NCBI GenBank assembly: GCA_964036045.1
Contig: OZ038392.1
Span: 32,305,087 to 32,369,086 of the forward strand
Reading direction: 5' to 3'
Source: Eutreptiella sp. 'Long Island Sound 2002'
Taxonomy: Eukaryota; Euglenozoa; Euglenophyceae; Eutreptiales; Eutreptiaceae
DNA length: 64,000 nucleotides
In this document: one piece after another, positions 1 to 12,679 of the stretch
Layout: each line of letters opens with the position of its first letter
Numbering within the stretch: position 1 is the stretch's first letter
Notes under the pieces: generated by a model
What the model saw: the letters and a program-made list of their open reading frames with translations, nothing else
Database searches by the model: none
Told to the model about the DNA's origin: nothing
Made by a program: the position numbers and the translations under genes

Positions 1-1857
1 GGCCTCAGAATCCACGCTTTGTTGTGTGGCCCCTCGAGTGGGGGTTAGGGCCTCACAATCCACGCTTTGTTGCGTGGCCCCTCGAGTTGGGGTTAGGGAC
101 TCACAATCCACGCTTTGTTGCGTGGCACCTCGAGTTGGGGTTAGGGCCTCACAATCCACGTTTTGTTGCGTGGCCCCTCGAGTTGGGGTTAGGGACTCAC
201 AATCCACGCTTTGCTGCGTGGCCCCTCGAGTTGGGGTTAGGAACTCACAATCCACGCTTTGTTGCGTGGCCCCTCGAGTTGGGGTTAGGGCCTCACAATC
301 CACGCTTTGTTGCGTGGCCCCTCGAGTTGGGGTTAGGGACTCACACTCCACGCTTTGTTGCGTGGCCCCTCGAGTTGGGGTTAGGGCCTCACAATCCACG
401 CTTTGTTGCATGGCCCCTCGAGTTGGGGTTAGGGACTCACAATCCACGCTTTGTTGCGTGGCCCCTCGAGTTGGGGTTAGGGACTCACAATCCACACTTT
501 GTTGTGTGGCCCCTGGAGTTGGGGTTAGGGACTCACAATCCACGCTTTGTTGCGTGGCCCCTCGAGTTGGGGTTAGGGACTCACAATCCACGCTTTGTTG
601 TGTGGCCCCTCGAGTTGGGGTTAGGGACTCACAATCCACGCTTTGTTGCGTGGCCCCTCGAGTTGGGGTTAGGGCCTCACAATCCACGCTTTGTTGCGTG
701 GCCCCTCGAGTTGGGGTTAGGGACTCACAATCCACGCTTTGCTGCGTGGCCCCTCGAGTTGGGGTTAGGGACTCACAATCCACGCTTTGCTGTGTGGCCC
801 CTCGAGTTGGGGTTAGGGCCTCACAATCCACGCTTTGTTGTGTGGCCCCTCGAGTTGGGGTTAGGGACTCACACTCCACGCTTTGTTGCGTGGCCCCTCG
901 AGTTGGGGTTAGGGACTCACAATCCACGCTTTGTTGCGTGGCCCCTCGAGTTGGGGTTAGGGCCTCACAATCCACGCTTCGTTGCGTGGCCCCTCGAGTT
1001 GGGGTTAGGGACTCACAATCCACGCTTTGTTGCGTGGCCCCTGGAGTTGGGGTTAGGGACTCACAATCCACGCTTTGTTGTGTGGCCCCTGGAGATGGGG
1101 TTAGGGACTCACATTCCACGTTTTGTTGCGTGGCCCCTCGAGTTGGGGTTGGGGACTCACAATCCACGCTTTGTTGCGTGGCCCCTCGAGTTGGGGTTAG
1201 GGACTTACAATCCACGCTTTGCTGTGTGGCCCCTCGAGTTGGGGTTAGGGACTCACAATCCACGCTTTGCTGTGTGGCCCCTCGAGTTGGAGTCAGGGAC
1301 TCAAAATCCACGCTTTGCTGCGTGGCCCCTCGAGATGGGGTTAGGGACTCACACTCCACGCTTTGTTGCGTGTCCCCTCGAGTTGGGGTTAGGGACTCAC
1401 AATCCACGCTTTGTTGTGTGGCCCCTCGAGTTGGGGACAGGGACTCACAATCCACGCTTTGTTGCGTGGCCCCTCGAGTTGGGATTAGGGACTCACAATC
1501 CACGCTTTGTTGCGTGGCCCCTCGAGTTGGGGTTAGGGACTCACAATCCACGCTTTGTTGCGTGGCCCCTCGAGTTGGGGTTAGGGCCTCACAATCCACG
1601 CTTTGTTGCGTGGCCCCTCGAGTTGGGGTTAGGGCCTCACAATCCACGCTTTGTTGCGTGGCCCCTCGAGTTGGGGTTAGGGCCTCACAATCCACGCTTT
1701 GTTGCGTGGCCCCTCGAGATGGGGTTAGGGACTCACACTCCACGCTTTGTTGCGTGGCCCCTCGAGTTGGGGTTAGGGACTCACAATCCACGCTTTGTTG
1801 CGTGGCCCCTCGAGTTGGGGTTAGGGCCTCACAATCCACGCTTTGCTGTGTGGCCCC

Positions 1858-4545
1858 TCAAGTTGGGGTTAGGGACTCACACTCCACGCTTTGCTGTGTG
1901 GCCCCTCGAGTTGGAGTCAGGGACTCACAATCCACGCTTTGCTGCGTGGCCCCTCCAGATGGGGTTAGGGACTCACACTCCACGCTTTGCTGCGTGGCCC
2001 CTCGAGTTGGGGTTAGGGACTCACAATCCACGCTTTGTTGTGTGGCCCCTCGAGTTGGGGACAGGGACTCACAATCCACGCTTTGCTGCGTGGCCCCTCG
2101 AGTTGGGGTTAGGGACTCACAATCCACGCTTTGTTGCGTGGCCCCTCGAGTTGGGATTAGCGACTCACACTCCACGCTTTGCTGCGTGGCCCCTCGAGTT
2201 GGGGTTAGGGACTCACAATCCACGCTTTGTTGCGTGGCCCCTCGAGTTGGGGTTAGGGCCTCACAATCCACGCTTTGTTGCGTGGCCCCTCGAGTTGGGG
2301 TTAGGGCCTCACAATCCACGCTTTGTTGCGTGGCCCCTCGAGTTGGGGTTAGGGCCTCACAATCCACGCTTTGTTGCATGGCCCCTCGAGATGGGGTTAG
2401 GGACTCACACTCCACGCTTTGTTGCGTGGCCCCTCGAGATGGGGTTAGGGACTCACAATCCACGCTTTGTTGCGTGGTCCCTCGAGTTGGGGTTAGGGAC
2501 TCACAATCCACGCTTTGTTGCGTGGCCCCTCGAGTTGGGGTTAGGGCCTCACAATCCACGCTTTGTTGCGTGGCCCCTCGAGTTGGGGTTAGGGCCTCAC
2601 AATCCACGCTTTGTTGCGTGGCCCCTCGAGTTGGGGTTAGGGCCTCACAATCCACTCTTTGTTGCGTGGCCCCTCGAGATGGGGTTAGGGACTCACACTC
2701 CACGCTTAGTTGCGTGGCCCCTCGAGTTGGGGTTAGGGACTCACAATCCACGCTTTGTTGTGTGGCCCCTCGAGTTGGGGACAGGGACTCACAATCCACG
2801 CTTTGTTGCGTGGCCCCTCGAGTTGGGGTTAGGGACTCACAATCCACGCTTTGTTGTGTGGCCCCTGGAGTTGGGGTTAGGGACTCACAATCCACGCTTT
2901 GTTGTGTGGCCCCTGGAGATGGGGTTAGGGACTCACACTCCACGTTTTGTTGCGTGGCCCCTCGAGTTGGGGTTGGGGACTCACAATCCACGCTTTGTTG
3001 CGTGGCCCCTCGAGTTGGGGTTAGGGACTTACAATCCACGCTTTGCTGTGTGGCCCCTCGAGTTGGGGTTAGGGACTCACAATCCACGCTTTGCTGTGTG
3101 GCCCCTCGAGTTGGAGTCAGGGACTCAAAATCCCCGTGCTGCTGCGTGGCCCCTCGAGATGGGGTTAGGGACTCACACTCCACGCTTTGTTGCGTGGCCC
3201 CTCAAGTTGGGGTTAGGGACTCACACTCCACGCTTTGCTGTGTGGCCCCTCGAGTTGGAGTCAGGGACTCACAATCCACGCTTTGCTGCGTGGCCCCTCC
3301 AGATGGGGTTAGGGACTCACACTCCACGCTTTGCTGCGTGGCCCCTCGAGTTGGGGTTAGGGACTCACAATCCACGCTTTGTTGTGTGGCCCCTCGAGTT
3401 GGGGACAGGGACTCACAATCCACGCTTTGCTGCGTGGCCCCTCGAGTTGGGGTTAGGGACTCACAATCCACGCTTTGTTGCGTGGCCCCTCGAGTTGGGA
3501 TTAGCGACTCACACTCCACGCTTTGCTGCGTGGCCCCTCGAGTTGGGGTTAGGGACTCACAATCCACGCTTTGTTGCGTGGCCCCTCGAGTTGGGGTTAG
3601 GGCCTCACAATCCACGCTTTGTTGCGTGGCCCCTCGAGTTGGGGTTAGGGCCTCACAATCCACGCTTTGTTGCGTGGCCCCTCGAGTTGGGGTTAGGGCC
3701 TCACAATCCACGCTTTGTTGCATGGCCCCTCGAGATGGGGTTAGGGACTCACACTCCACGCTTTGTTGCGTGGCCCCTCGAGATGGGGTTAGGGACTCAC
3801 AATCCACGCTTTGTTGCGTGGTCCCTCGAGTTGGGGTTAGGGACTCACAATCCACGCTTTGTTGCGTGGCCCCTCGAGTTGGGGTTAGGGCCTCACAATC
3901 CACGCTTTGTTGCGTGGCCCCTCGAGTTGGGGTTAGGGCCTCACAATCCACGCTTTGTTGCGTGGCCCCTCGAGTTGGGGTTAGGGCCTCACAATCCACT
4001 CTTTGTTGCGTGGCCCCTCGAGATGGGGTTAGGGACTCACACTCCACGCTTAGTTGCGTGGCCCCTCGAGTTGGGGTTAGGGACTCACAATCCACGCTTT
4101 GTTGTGTGGCCCCTCGAGTTGGGGACAGGGACTCACAATCCACGCTTTGTTGCGTGGCCCCTCGAGTTGGGGTTAGGGACTCACAATCCACGCTTTGTTG
4201 TGTGGCCCCTGGAGTTGGGGTTAGGGACTCACAATCCACGCTTTGTTGTGTGGCCCCTGGAGATGGGGTTAGGGACTCACACTCCACGTTTTGTTGCGTG
4301 GCCCCTCGAGTTGGGGTTGGGGACTCACAATCCACGCTTTGTTGCGTGGCCCCTCGAGTTGGGGTTAGGGACTTACAATCCAAGCTTTGCTGTGTGGCCC
4401 CTCGAGTTGGGGTTAGGGACTCACAATCCACGCTTTGCTGTGTGGCCCCTCGAGTTGGAGTCAGGGACTCAAAATCCCCGTGCTGCTGCGTGGCCCCTCG
4501 AGATGGGGTTAGGGACTCACACTCCACGCTTTGTTGCGTGTCCCC
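1858..4545. repeat. Higher-order repeat: two tandem 28-monomer (1,344-bp) units
   Basis: Diagnostic variant monomers recur 1,344 bp apart. These include CTCAAG at about 1,858 and 3,202, and the unusual CAAAATCCCCGTGCTGC at about 3,126 and 4,470. The order of variants between them is the same. A further copy of the unit begins at about 6,898, which is 5,040 bp (105 monomers) from the first. Confidence 0.8.
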
Positions 4546-7500
4546 TCGAGTTGGGGTTAGGGACTCACAATCCACGCTTTGTTGTGTGGCCCCTCGAGTT
4601 GGGGACAGGGACTCACAATCCACGCTTTGCTGCGTGGCCCCTCGAGTTGGGGTTAGGGACTCACAATCCACGCTTTGTTGCGTGGCCCCTCGAGTTGGGA
4701 TTAGGGACTCACAATCCACGCTTTGTTGCGTGGCCCCTCGAGTTGGGGTTAGGGACTCACAATCCACGCTTTGTTGCGTGGCCCCTCGAGTTGGGGTTAG
4801 GGCCTCACAATCCACGCTTTGTTGCGTGGCCCCTCGAGTTGGGGTTAGGGCCTCACAATCCACGCTTTGTTGCGTGGCCCCTCGAGTTGGGGTTGGGGCC
4901 TCACAATCCACGCTTTGTTGCGTGGCCCCTCGAGATGGGGTTAGGGACTCACACTCCACGCTTTGTTGCGTGGCCCCTCGAGTTGGGGTTAGGGACTCAC
5001 AATCCACGCTTTGTTGCGTGGCCCCTCGAGTTGGGGTTAGGGACTCACAATCCACGCTTTGCTGTGTGGCCCCTCAAGTTGGGGTTAGGGACTCACAATC
5101 CACGCTTTGTTGTGTGGCCCCTCGAGTTGGAGTCAGGGACTCACAATCCACGCTTTGCTGCGTGGCCCCTCGAGATGGGGTTAGGGACTCACACTCCACG
5201 CTTTGCTGCGTGGCCCCTCGAGTTGGGGTTAGGGACTCACAATCCACGCTTTGTTGTGTGGCCCCTCGAGTTGGGGACAGGGACTCACAATCCACGCTTA
5301 GCTGCGTGGCCCCTCGAGTTGGGGTTAGGGACTCACAATCCACGCTTTGTTGCGTGGCCCCTCGAGTTGGGATTAGCGACTCACACTCCACGCTTTGCTG
5401 CGTGGCCCCTCGAGTTGGGGTTAGGGACTCACAATCCACGCTTTGTTGCGTGGCCCCTCGAGTTGGGGTTAGGGCCTCACAATCCACGCTTTGTTGCGTG
5501 GCCCCTCGAGTTGGGGTTAGGGCCTCACAATCCACGCTTTGTTGCGTGGCCCCTCGAGTTGGGGTTAGGGACTCACAATCCACGCTTTGCTGCGTGGCCC
5601 CTCGAGATGGGGTTAGGGACTCACACTCCACGCTTTGTTGCGTGGCCCCTCGAGTTGGGGTTAGGGACTCACAATCCACGCTTTGTTGCGTGGCCCCTCG
5701 AGTTGGGGTTAGGGCCTCACAATCCACGCTTTGTTGCGTGGCCCCTCGAGTTGGGGTTAGGGCCTCACAATCCACGCTTTGTTGCGTGGCCCCTCGAGTT
5801 GGGGTTAGGGCCTCACAATCCACGCTTTGTTGCGTGGCCCCTCGAGATGGGGTTAGGGACTCACACTCCACGCTTTGTTGCGTGGCCCCTCGAGTTGGGG
5901 TTAGGGCCTCACAATCCACGCTTTGTTGCGTGGCCCCTCGAGTTGGGGTTAGGGACTCACAATCCACGCTTTGTTGCGTGGCCCCTCGAGTTGGGGTTAG
6001 GGACTCACAATCCACGCTTTGTTGCGTGGCCCCTCGAGTTGGGGTTAGGGACTCACAATCCACGCTTTGTTGCGTGGCCCCTCGAGTTGGGGTTAGGGCC
6101 TCACAATCCACGCTTTGTTGCGTGGCCCCTCGAGTTGGGGTTAGGGCCTCACAATCCACGCTTTGTTGCGTGGCCCCTCGAGTTGGGGTTAGGGCCTCAC
6201 AATCCACGCTTTGTTGCGTGGCCCCTCGAGATGGGGTTAGGGACTCACACTCCACGCTTTGTTGCGTGGCCCCTCGAGTTGGGGTTAGGGACTCACAATC
6301 CACGCTTTGTTGCGTGGCCCCTCGAGTTGGGGTTAGGGCCTCACAATCCACGCTTTGCTGTGTGGCCCCTCAAGTTGGGGTTAGGGACTCACACTCCACG
6401 CTTTGCTGTGTGGCCCCTCGAGTTGGAGTCAGGGACTCACAATCCACGCTTTGCTGCGTGGCCCCTCCAGATGGGGTTAGGGACTCACAATCCACGCTTT
6501 GTTGCGTGGCCCCTCGAGTTGGGGTTAGGGACTCACAATCCACGCTTTGTTGCGTGGCCCCTCGAGTTGGGGTTAGGGACTCACAATCCACGCTTTGTTG
6601 CGTGGCCCCTCGAGTTGGGGTTAGGGCCTCACAATCCACGCTTTGTTGCGTGGCCCCTCGAGTTGGGGTTAGGGCCTCACAATCCACGCTTTGTTGCGTG
6701 GCCCCTCGAGTTGGGGTTAGGGCCTCACAATCCACGCTTTGTTGCGTGGCCCCTCGAGATGGGGTTAGGGACTCACACTCCACGCTTTGTTGCGTGGCCC
6801 CTCGAGTTGGGGTTAGGGACTCACAATCCACGCTTTGTTGCGTGGCCCCTCGAGTTGGGGTTAGGGCCTCACAATCCACGCTTTGCTGTGTGGCCCCTCA
6901 AGTTGGGGTTAGGGACTCACACTCCACGCTTTGCTGTGTGGCCCCTCGAGTTGGAGTCAGGGACTCACAATCCACGCTTTGCTGCGTGGCCCCTCCAGAT
7001 GGGGTTAGGGACTCACACTCCACGCTTTGCTGCGTGGCCCCTCGAGTTGGGGTTAGGGACTCACAATCCACGCTTTGTTGTGTGGCCCCTCGAGTTGGGG
7101 ACAGGGACTCACAATCCACGCTTTGCTGCGTGGCCCCTCGAGTTGGGGTTAGGGACTCACAATCCACGCTTTGTTGCGTGGCCCCTCGAGTTGGGATTAG
7201 CGACTCACACTCCACGCTTTGCTGCGTGGCCCCTCGAGTTGGGGTTAGGGACTCACAATCCACGCTTTGTTGCGTGGCCCCTCGAGTTGGGGTTAGGGCC
7301 TCACAATCCACGCTTTGTTGCGTGGCCCCTCGAGTTGGGGTTAGGGCCTCACAATCCACGCTTTGTTGCGTGGCCCCTCGAGTTGGGGTTAGGGCCTCAC
7401 AATCCACGCTATGTTGCGTGGCCCCTCGAGATGGGGTTAGGGACTCACACTCCACGCTTTGTTGCGTGGCCCCTCGAGATGGGGTTAGGGACTCACAATC

Positions 7501-9386
7501 CACGCTTTGTTGCGTGGTCCCTCGAGTTGGGGTTAGGGACTCACAATCCACGCTTTGTTGCGTGGCCCCTCGAGTTGGGGTTAGGGCCTCACAATCCACG
7601 CTTTGTTGCGTGGCCCCTCGAGTTGGGGTTAGGGCCTCACAATCCACGCTTTGTTGCGTGGCCCCTCGAGTTGGGGTTAGGGCCTCACAATCCACTCTTT
7701 GTTGCGTGGCCCCTCGAGATGGGGTTAGGGACTCACACTCCACGCTTAGTTGCGTGGCCCCTCGAGTTGGGGTTAGGGACTCACAATCCACGCTTTGTTG
7801 TGTGGCCCCTCGAGTTGGGGACAGGGACTCACAATCCACGCTTTGTTGCGTGGCCCCTCGAGTTGGGGTTAGGGACTCACAATCCACGCTTTGTTGTGTG
7901 GCCCCTGGAGTTGGGGTTAGGGACTCACAATCCACGCTTTGTTGTGTGGCCCCTGGAGATGGGGTTAGGGACTCACACTCCACGTTTTGTTGCGTGGCCC
8001 CTCGAGTTGGGGTTGGGGACTCACAATCCACGCTTTGTTGCGTGGCCCCTCGAGTTGGGGTTAGGGACTTACAATCCACGCTTTGCTGTGTGGCCCCTCG
8101 AGTTGGGGTTAGGGACTCACAATCCACGCTTTGCTGTGTGGCCCCTCGAGTTGGAGTCAGGGACTCAAAATCCCCGTGCTGCTGCGTGGCCCCTCGAGAT
8201 GGGGTTAGGGACTCACACTCCACGCTTTGTTGCGTGTCCCCTCGAGTTGGGGTTAGGGACTCACAATCCACGCTTTGTTGTGTGGCCCCTCGAGTTGGGG
8301 ACAGGGACTCACAATCCACGCTTTGCTGCGTGGCCCCTCGAGTTGGGGTTAGGGACTCACAATCCACGCTTTGTTGCGTGGCCCCTCGAGTTGGGATTAG
8401 GGACTCACAATCCACGCTTTGTTGCGTGGCCCCTCGAGTTGGGGTTAGGGACTCACAATCCACGCTTTGTTGCGTGGCCCCTCGAGTTGGGGTTAGGGCC
8501 TCACAATCCACGCTTTGTTGCGTGGCCCCTCGAGTTGGGGTTAGGGCCTCACAATCCACGCTTTGTTGCGTGGCCCCTCGAGTTGGGGTTGGGGCCTCAC
8601 AATCCACGCTTTGTTGCGTGGCCCCTCGAGATGGGGTTAGGGACTCACACTCCACGCTTTGTTGCGTGGCCCCTCGAGTTGGGGTTAGGGACTCACAATC
8701 CACGCTTTGTTGCGTGGCCCCTCGAGTTGGGGTTAGGGACTCACAATCCACGCTTTGCTGTGTGGCCCCTCAAGTTGGGGTTAGGGACTCACAATCCACG
8801 CTTTGTTGTGTGGCCCCTCGAGTTGGAGTCAGGGACTCACAATCCACGCTTTGCTGCGTGGCCCCTCGAGATGGGGTTAGGGACTCACACTCCACGCTTT
8901 GCTGCGTGGCCCCTCGAGTTGGGGTTAGGGACTCACAATCCACGCTTTGTTGTGTGGCCCCTCGAGTTGGGGACAGGGACTCACAATCCACGCTTTGCTG
9001 CGTGGCCCCTCGAGTTGGGGTTAGGGACTCACAATCCACGCTTTGTTGCGTGGCCCCTCGAGTTGGGATTAGCGACTCACACTCCACGCTTTGCTGCGTG
9101 GCCCCTCGAGTTGGGGTTAGGGACTCACAATCCACGCTTTGTTGCGTGGCCCCTCGAGTTGGGGTTAGGGCCTCACAATCCACGCTTTGTTGCGTGGCCC
9201 CTCGAGTTGGGGTTAGGGCCTCACAATCCACGCTTTGTTGCGTGGCCCCTCGAGTTGGGGTTAGGGACTCACAATCCACGCTTTGCTGCGTGGCCCCTCG
9301 AGATGGGGTTAGGGACTCACACTCCACGCTTTGTTGCGTGGCCCCTCGAGTTGGGGTTAGGGACTCACAATCCACGCTTTGTTGCG
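3196..9386. repeat. Higher-order duplication at 77-monomer (3,696-bp) spacing
   Basis: The monomer order in about 3,196-5,690 is repeated in about 6,892-9,386, offset by exactly 3,696 bp. Matching landmarks include CTCAAG at 3,202/6,898 and 5,074/8,770 and the CCCCGTGCTGC monomer at about 4,470/8,166. Only a few single-base differences separate the copies, which points to recent unequal exchange or amplification. Confidence 0.75.
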
Positions 9387-12300
9387 TGGCCCCTCGAGTT
9401 GGGGTTAGGGACTCACAATCCACGCTTTGTTGCGTGGCCCCTCGAGTTGGGGTTAGGGCCTCACAATCCACGCTTTGTTGCGTGGCCCCTCGAGTTGGGG
9501 TTAGGGCCTCACAATCCACGCTTTGTTGCGTGGCCCCTCGAGTTGGGGTTAGGGCCTCACAATCCACGCTTTGTTGCGTGGCCCCTCGAGATGGGGTTAG
9601 GGACTCACACTCCACGCTTTGTTGCGTGGCCCCTCGAGTTGGGGTTAGGGCCTCACAATCCACGCTTTGTTGCGTGGCCCCTCGAGTTGGGGTTAGGGAC
9701 TCACAATCCACGCTTTGTTGCGTGGCCCCTCGAGTTGGGGTTAGGGACTCACAATCCACGCTTTGTTGCGTGGCCCCTCGAGTTGGGGTTAGGGCCTCAC
9801 AATCCACGCTTTGTTGCGTGGCCCCTCGAGTTGGGGTTAGGGCCTCACAATCCACGCTTTGTTGCGTGGCCCCTCGAGTTGGGGTTAGGGACTCACAATC
9901 CACTCTTTGTTGCGTGGCCCCTCGAGATGGGGTTAGGGACTCACACTCCACGCTTTGTTGCGTGGCCCCTCGAGTTGGGGTTAGGGACTCACAATCCACG
10001 CTTTGTTGCGTGGCCCCTCGAGTTGGGGTTAGGGACTCACAATCCACGCTTTGCTGCGTGGCCCCTCGAGTTGGGGTTAGGGACTCACAATCCACGTTTT
10101 GTTGCGTGGCCCCTCGGGTTGGGGTTAGGGACTCACAATCCACGCTTTGTTGTGTGGCCCCTCGAGTTGGGGACAGGGACTCACAATCCACGCTTTGCTG
10201 CGTGGCCCCTCGAGTTGGGGTTAGGGACTCACAATCCACGCTTTGTTGCGTGGCCCCTCGAGTTGGGGTTAGGTACTCACAATCCACGCTTTTTTGCGTG
10301 GCCCCTCGAGTTGGGGTTAGGGACTCACAATCCACGCTTTGTTGCGTGGCCCCTCGAAATGGGGTTAGGGACTCACACTCCACGCTTTGTTGCGTGGCCC
10401 CTCGAGTTGGGGTTAGGGCCTCACAATCCACGCTTTGTTGCGTGGCCCCTCGAGATGGGGTTAGGGACTCACAATCCACGCTTTGTTGCGTGGCCCCTCG
10501 AGATGGGGTTAGCGACTCACACTCCACGCTTTGTTGCGTGGCCCCTCGAGTTGGGGTTAGGGACTCACAATCCACGCTTTGTTGCGTGGCCCCTCGAGTT
10601 GGGGTTAGGGACTCACAATCCACGCTTTGTTGCGTGGCCCCTCGAGTTGGGGTTAGGGCCTCACAATCCACGCTTTGTTGCGTGGCCCCTCGAGTTGGGG
10701 TTAGGGCCTCACACTCCACGCTTTGTTGCGTGGCCCCTCGAGTTGGGGTTAGGGCCTCACAATCCACGCTTTGTTGCGTGGCCCCTCGAGATGGGGTTAG
10801 GGACTCACACTCCACGCTTTGTTGCGTGGCCCCTCGAGTTGGGGTTAGGGACTCACAATCCACGCTTTGTTGTGTGGCCCCTCGAGTTGGGGACACGGAC
10901 TCACAATCCACGCTTTGCTGCGTGGCCCCTCGAGTTGGGGTTAGGGCCTCACAATCCACGCTTTGTTGCGTGGCCCCTCGAGTTGGGATTAGGGACTCAC
11001 AATCCACGCTTTGCTGCGTGGCCCCTCCAGTTGGGGTTAGGGACTCACAATCCACGCTTTGCTGCGTGGCCCCTCGAGTTGGGGTTAGGGACTCACAATC
11101 CACGCTTTGTTGTGTGGCCCCTCGAGTTGGGGACACGGACTCACAATCCACGCTTTGCTGCGTGGCCCCTCGAGTTGGGGTTAGGGACTCACAATCCACG
11201 CTTTGTTGCGTGGCCCCTCGAGTTGGGATTAGGGACTCACAATCCACGCTTTGCTGCGTGGCCCCTCGAGTTGGGGTTAGGGACTCACAATCCACGCTTT
11301 GCTGCGTGGCCCCTCGAGTTGGGGTTAGGGACTCACAATCCACGCTTTGTTGCGTGGCCCCTCGAGTTGGGATTAGGGACTCACAATCCACGCTTTGTTG
11401 CGTGGCCCCTCGAGTTGTGGTTAGGGACTCACAATCCACGCTTTGTTGCGTGGCCCCTCGAGTTGGGGTTAGGGCCTCACAATCCACGCTTTGTTGCGTG
11501 GCCCCTCGAGTTGGGGTTAGGGCCTCACAATCCACGCTTTGTTGTGTGGCCCCTCGAGTTGGGGTTAGGGCCTCACAATCCACGCTTTGTTGCGTGGCCC
11601 CTCGAGTTGGGGTTAGGGACTCACACTCCACGCTTTGTTGCGTGGCCCCTCGAGTTGGGGTTAGGGACTCACAATCCACGCTTTGTTGCGTGGCCCCTCG
11701 AGTTGGGGTCAGGGACTCACAATCCACGCTTTGTTGCGTGGCCCCTCGAGTTGGGGTTAGGGCCTCACAATCCACGCTTTGTTGCGTGGCCCCTCGAGTT
11801 GGGGTTAGGGCCTCACAATCCACGCTTTGTTGCGTGGCCCCTCGAGTTGGGGTTAGGGCCTCACAATCCACGCTTTGTTGCGTGGCCCCTCGAGATGGGG
11901 TTAGGGACTCACACTCCACGTTTTGTTGCGTGGCCCCTCGAGTTGGGGTTAGGGACTCACACTCCACGCTTTGTTGCGTGGCCCCTCGAGTTGGGGTTAG
12001 GGACTCACACTCCACGCTTTGTTGCGTGGCCCCTCGAGTTGGGGTTAGGGACTCACACTCCACGCTTTGTTGCGTGGCCCCTCGAGTTGGGGTTAGGGCC
12101 TCACAATCCACGCTTTGTTGCGTGGCCCCTCGAGTTGGGGTTAGGGACTCACAATCCACGCTTTGTTGCGTGGCCCCTCGAGTTGGGGTTAGGGCCTCAC
12201 AATCCACGCTTTGTTGCGTGGCCCCTCGAGATGGGGTTAGGGACTCACAATCCACGCTTTGTTGCGTGGCCCCTCGAGTTGGGGTTAGGGCCTCACAATC

Positions 12301-12679
12301 CACGCTTTGTTGCGTGGCCCCTCGAGTTGGGGTTAGGGACTCACAATCCACGCTTTGTTGCGTGGCCCCTCGAGTTGGGGTTAGGGACTCACAATCCACG
12401 CTTTGTTGCGTGGCCCCTCGAGTTGGGGTTAGGGCCTCACAATCCATGCTTTGTTGCGTGGCCCCTCGAGTTGGGGTTAGGGCCTCACAATCCACGCTTT
12501 GTTGCGTGGCCCCTCGAGTTGGGGTTAGGGCCTCACAATCCACTCTTTGTTGCGTGGCCCCTCGAGATGGGGTTAGGGACTCACACTCCACGCTTTGTTG
12601 CGTGGCCCCTCGAGTTGGGGTTAGGGACTCACAATCCACGCTTTGTTGTGTGGCCCCTCGAGTTGGGGACAGGGACTCA

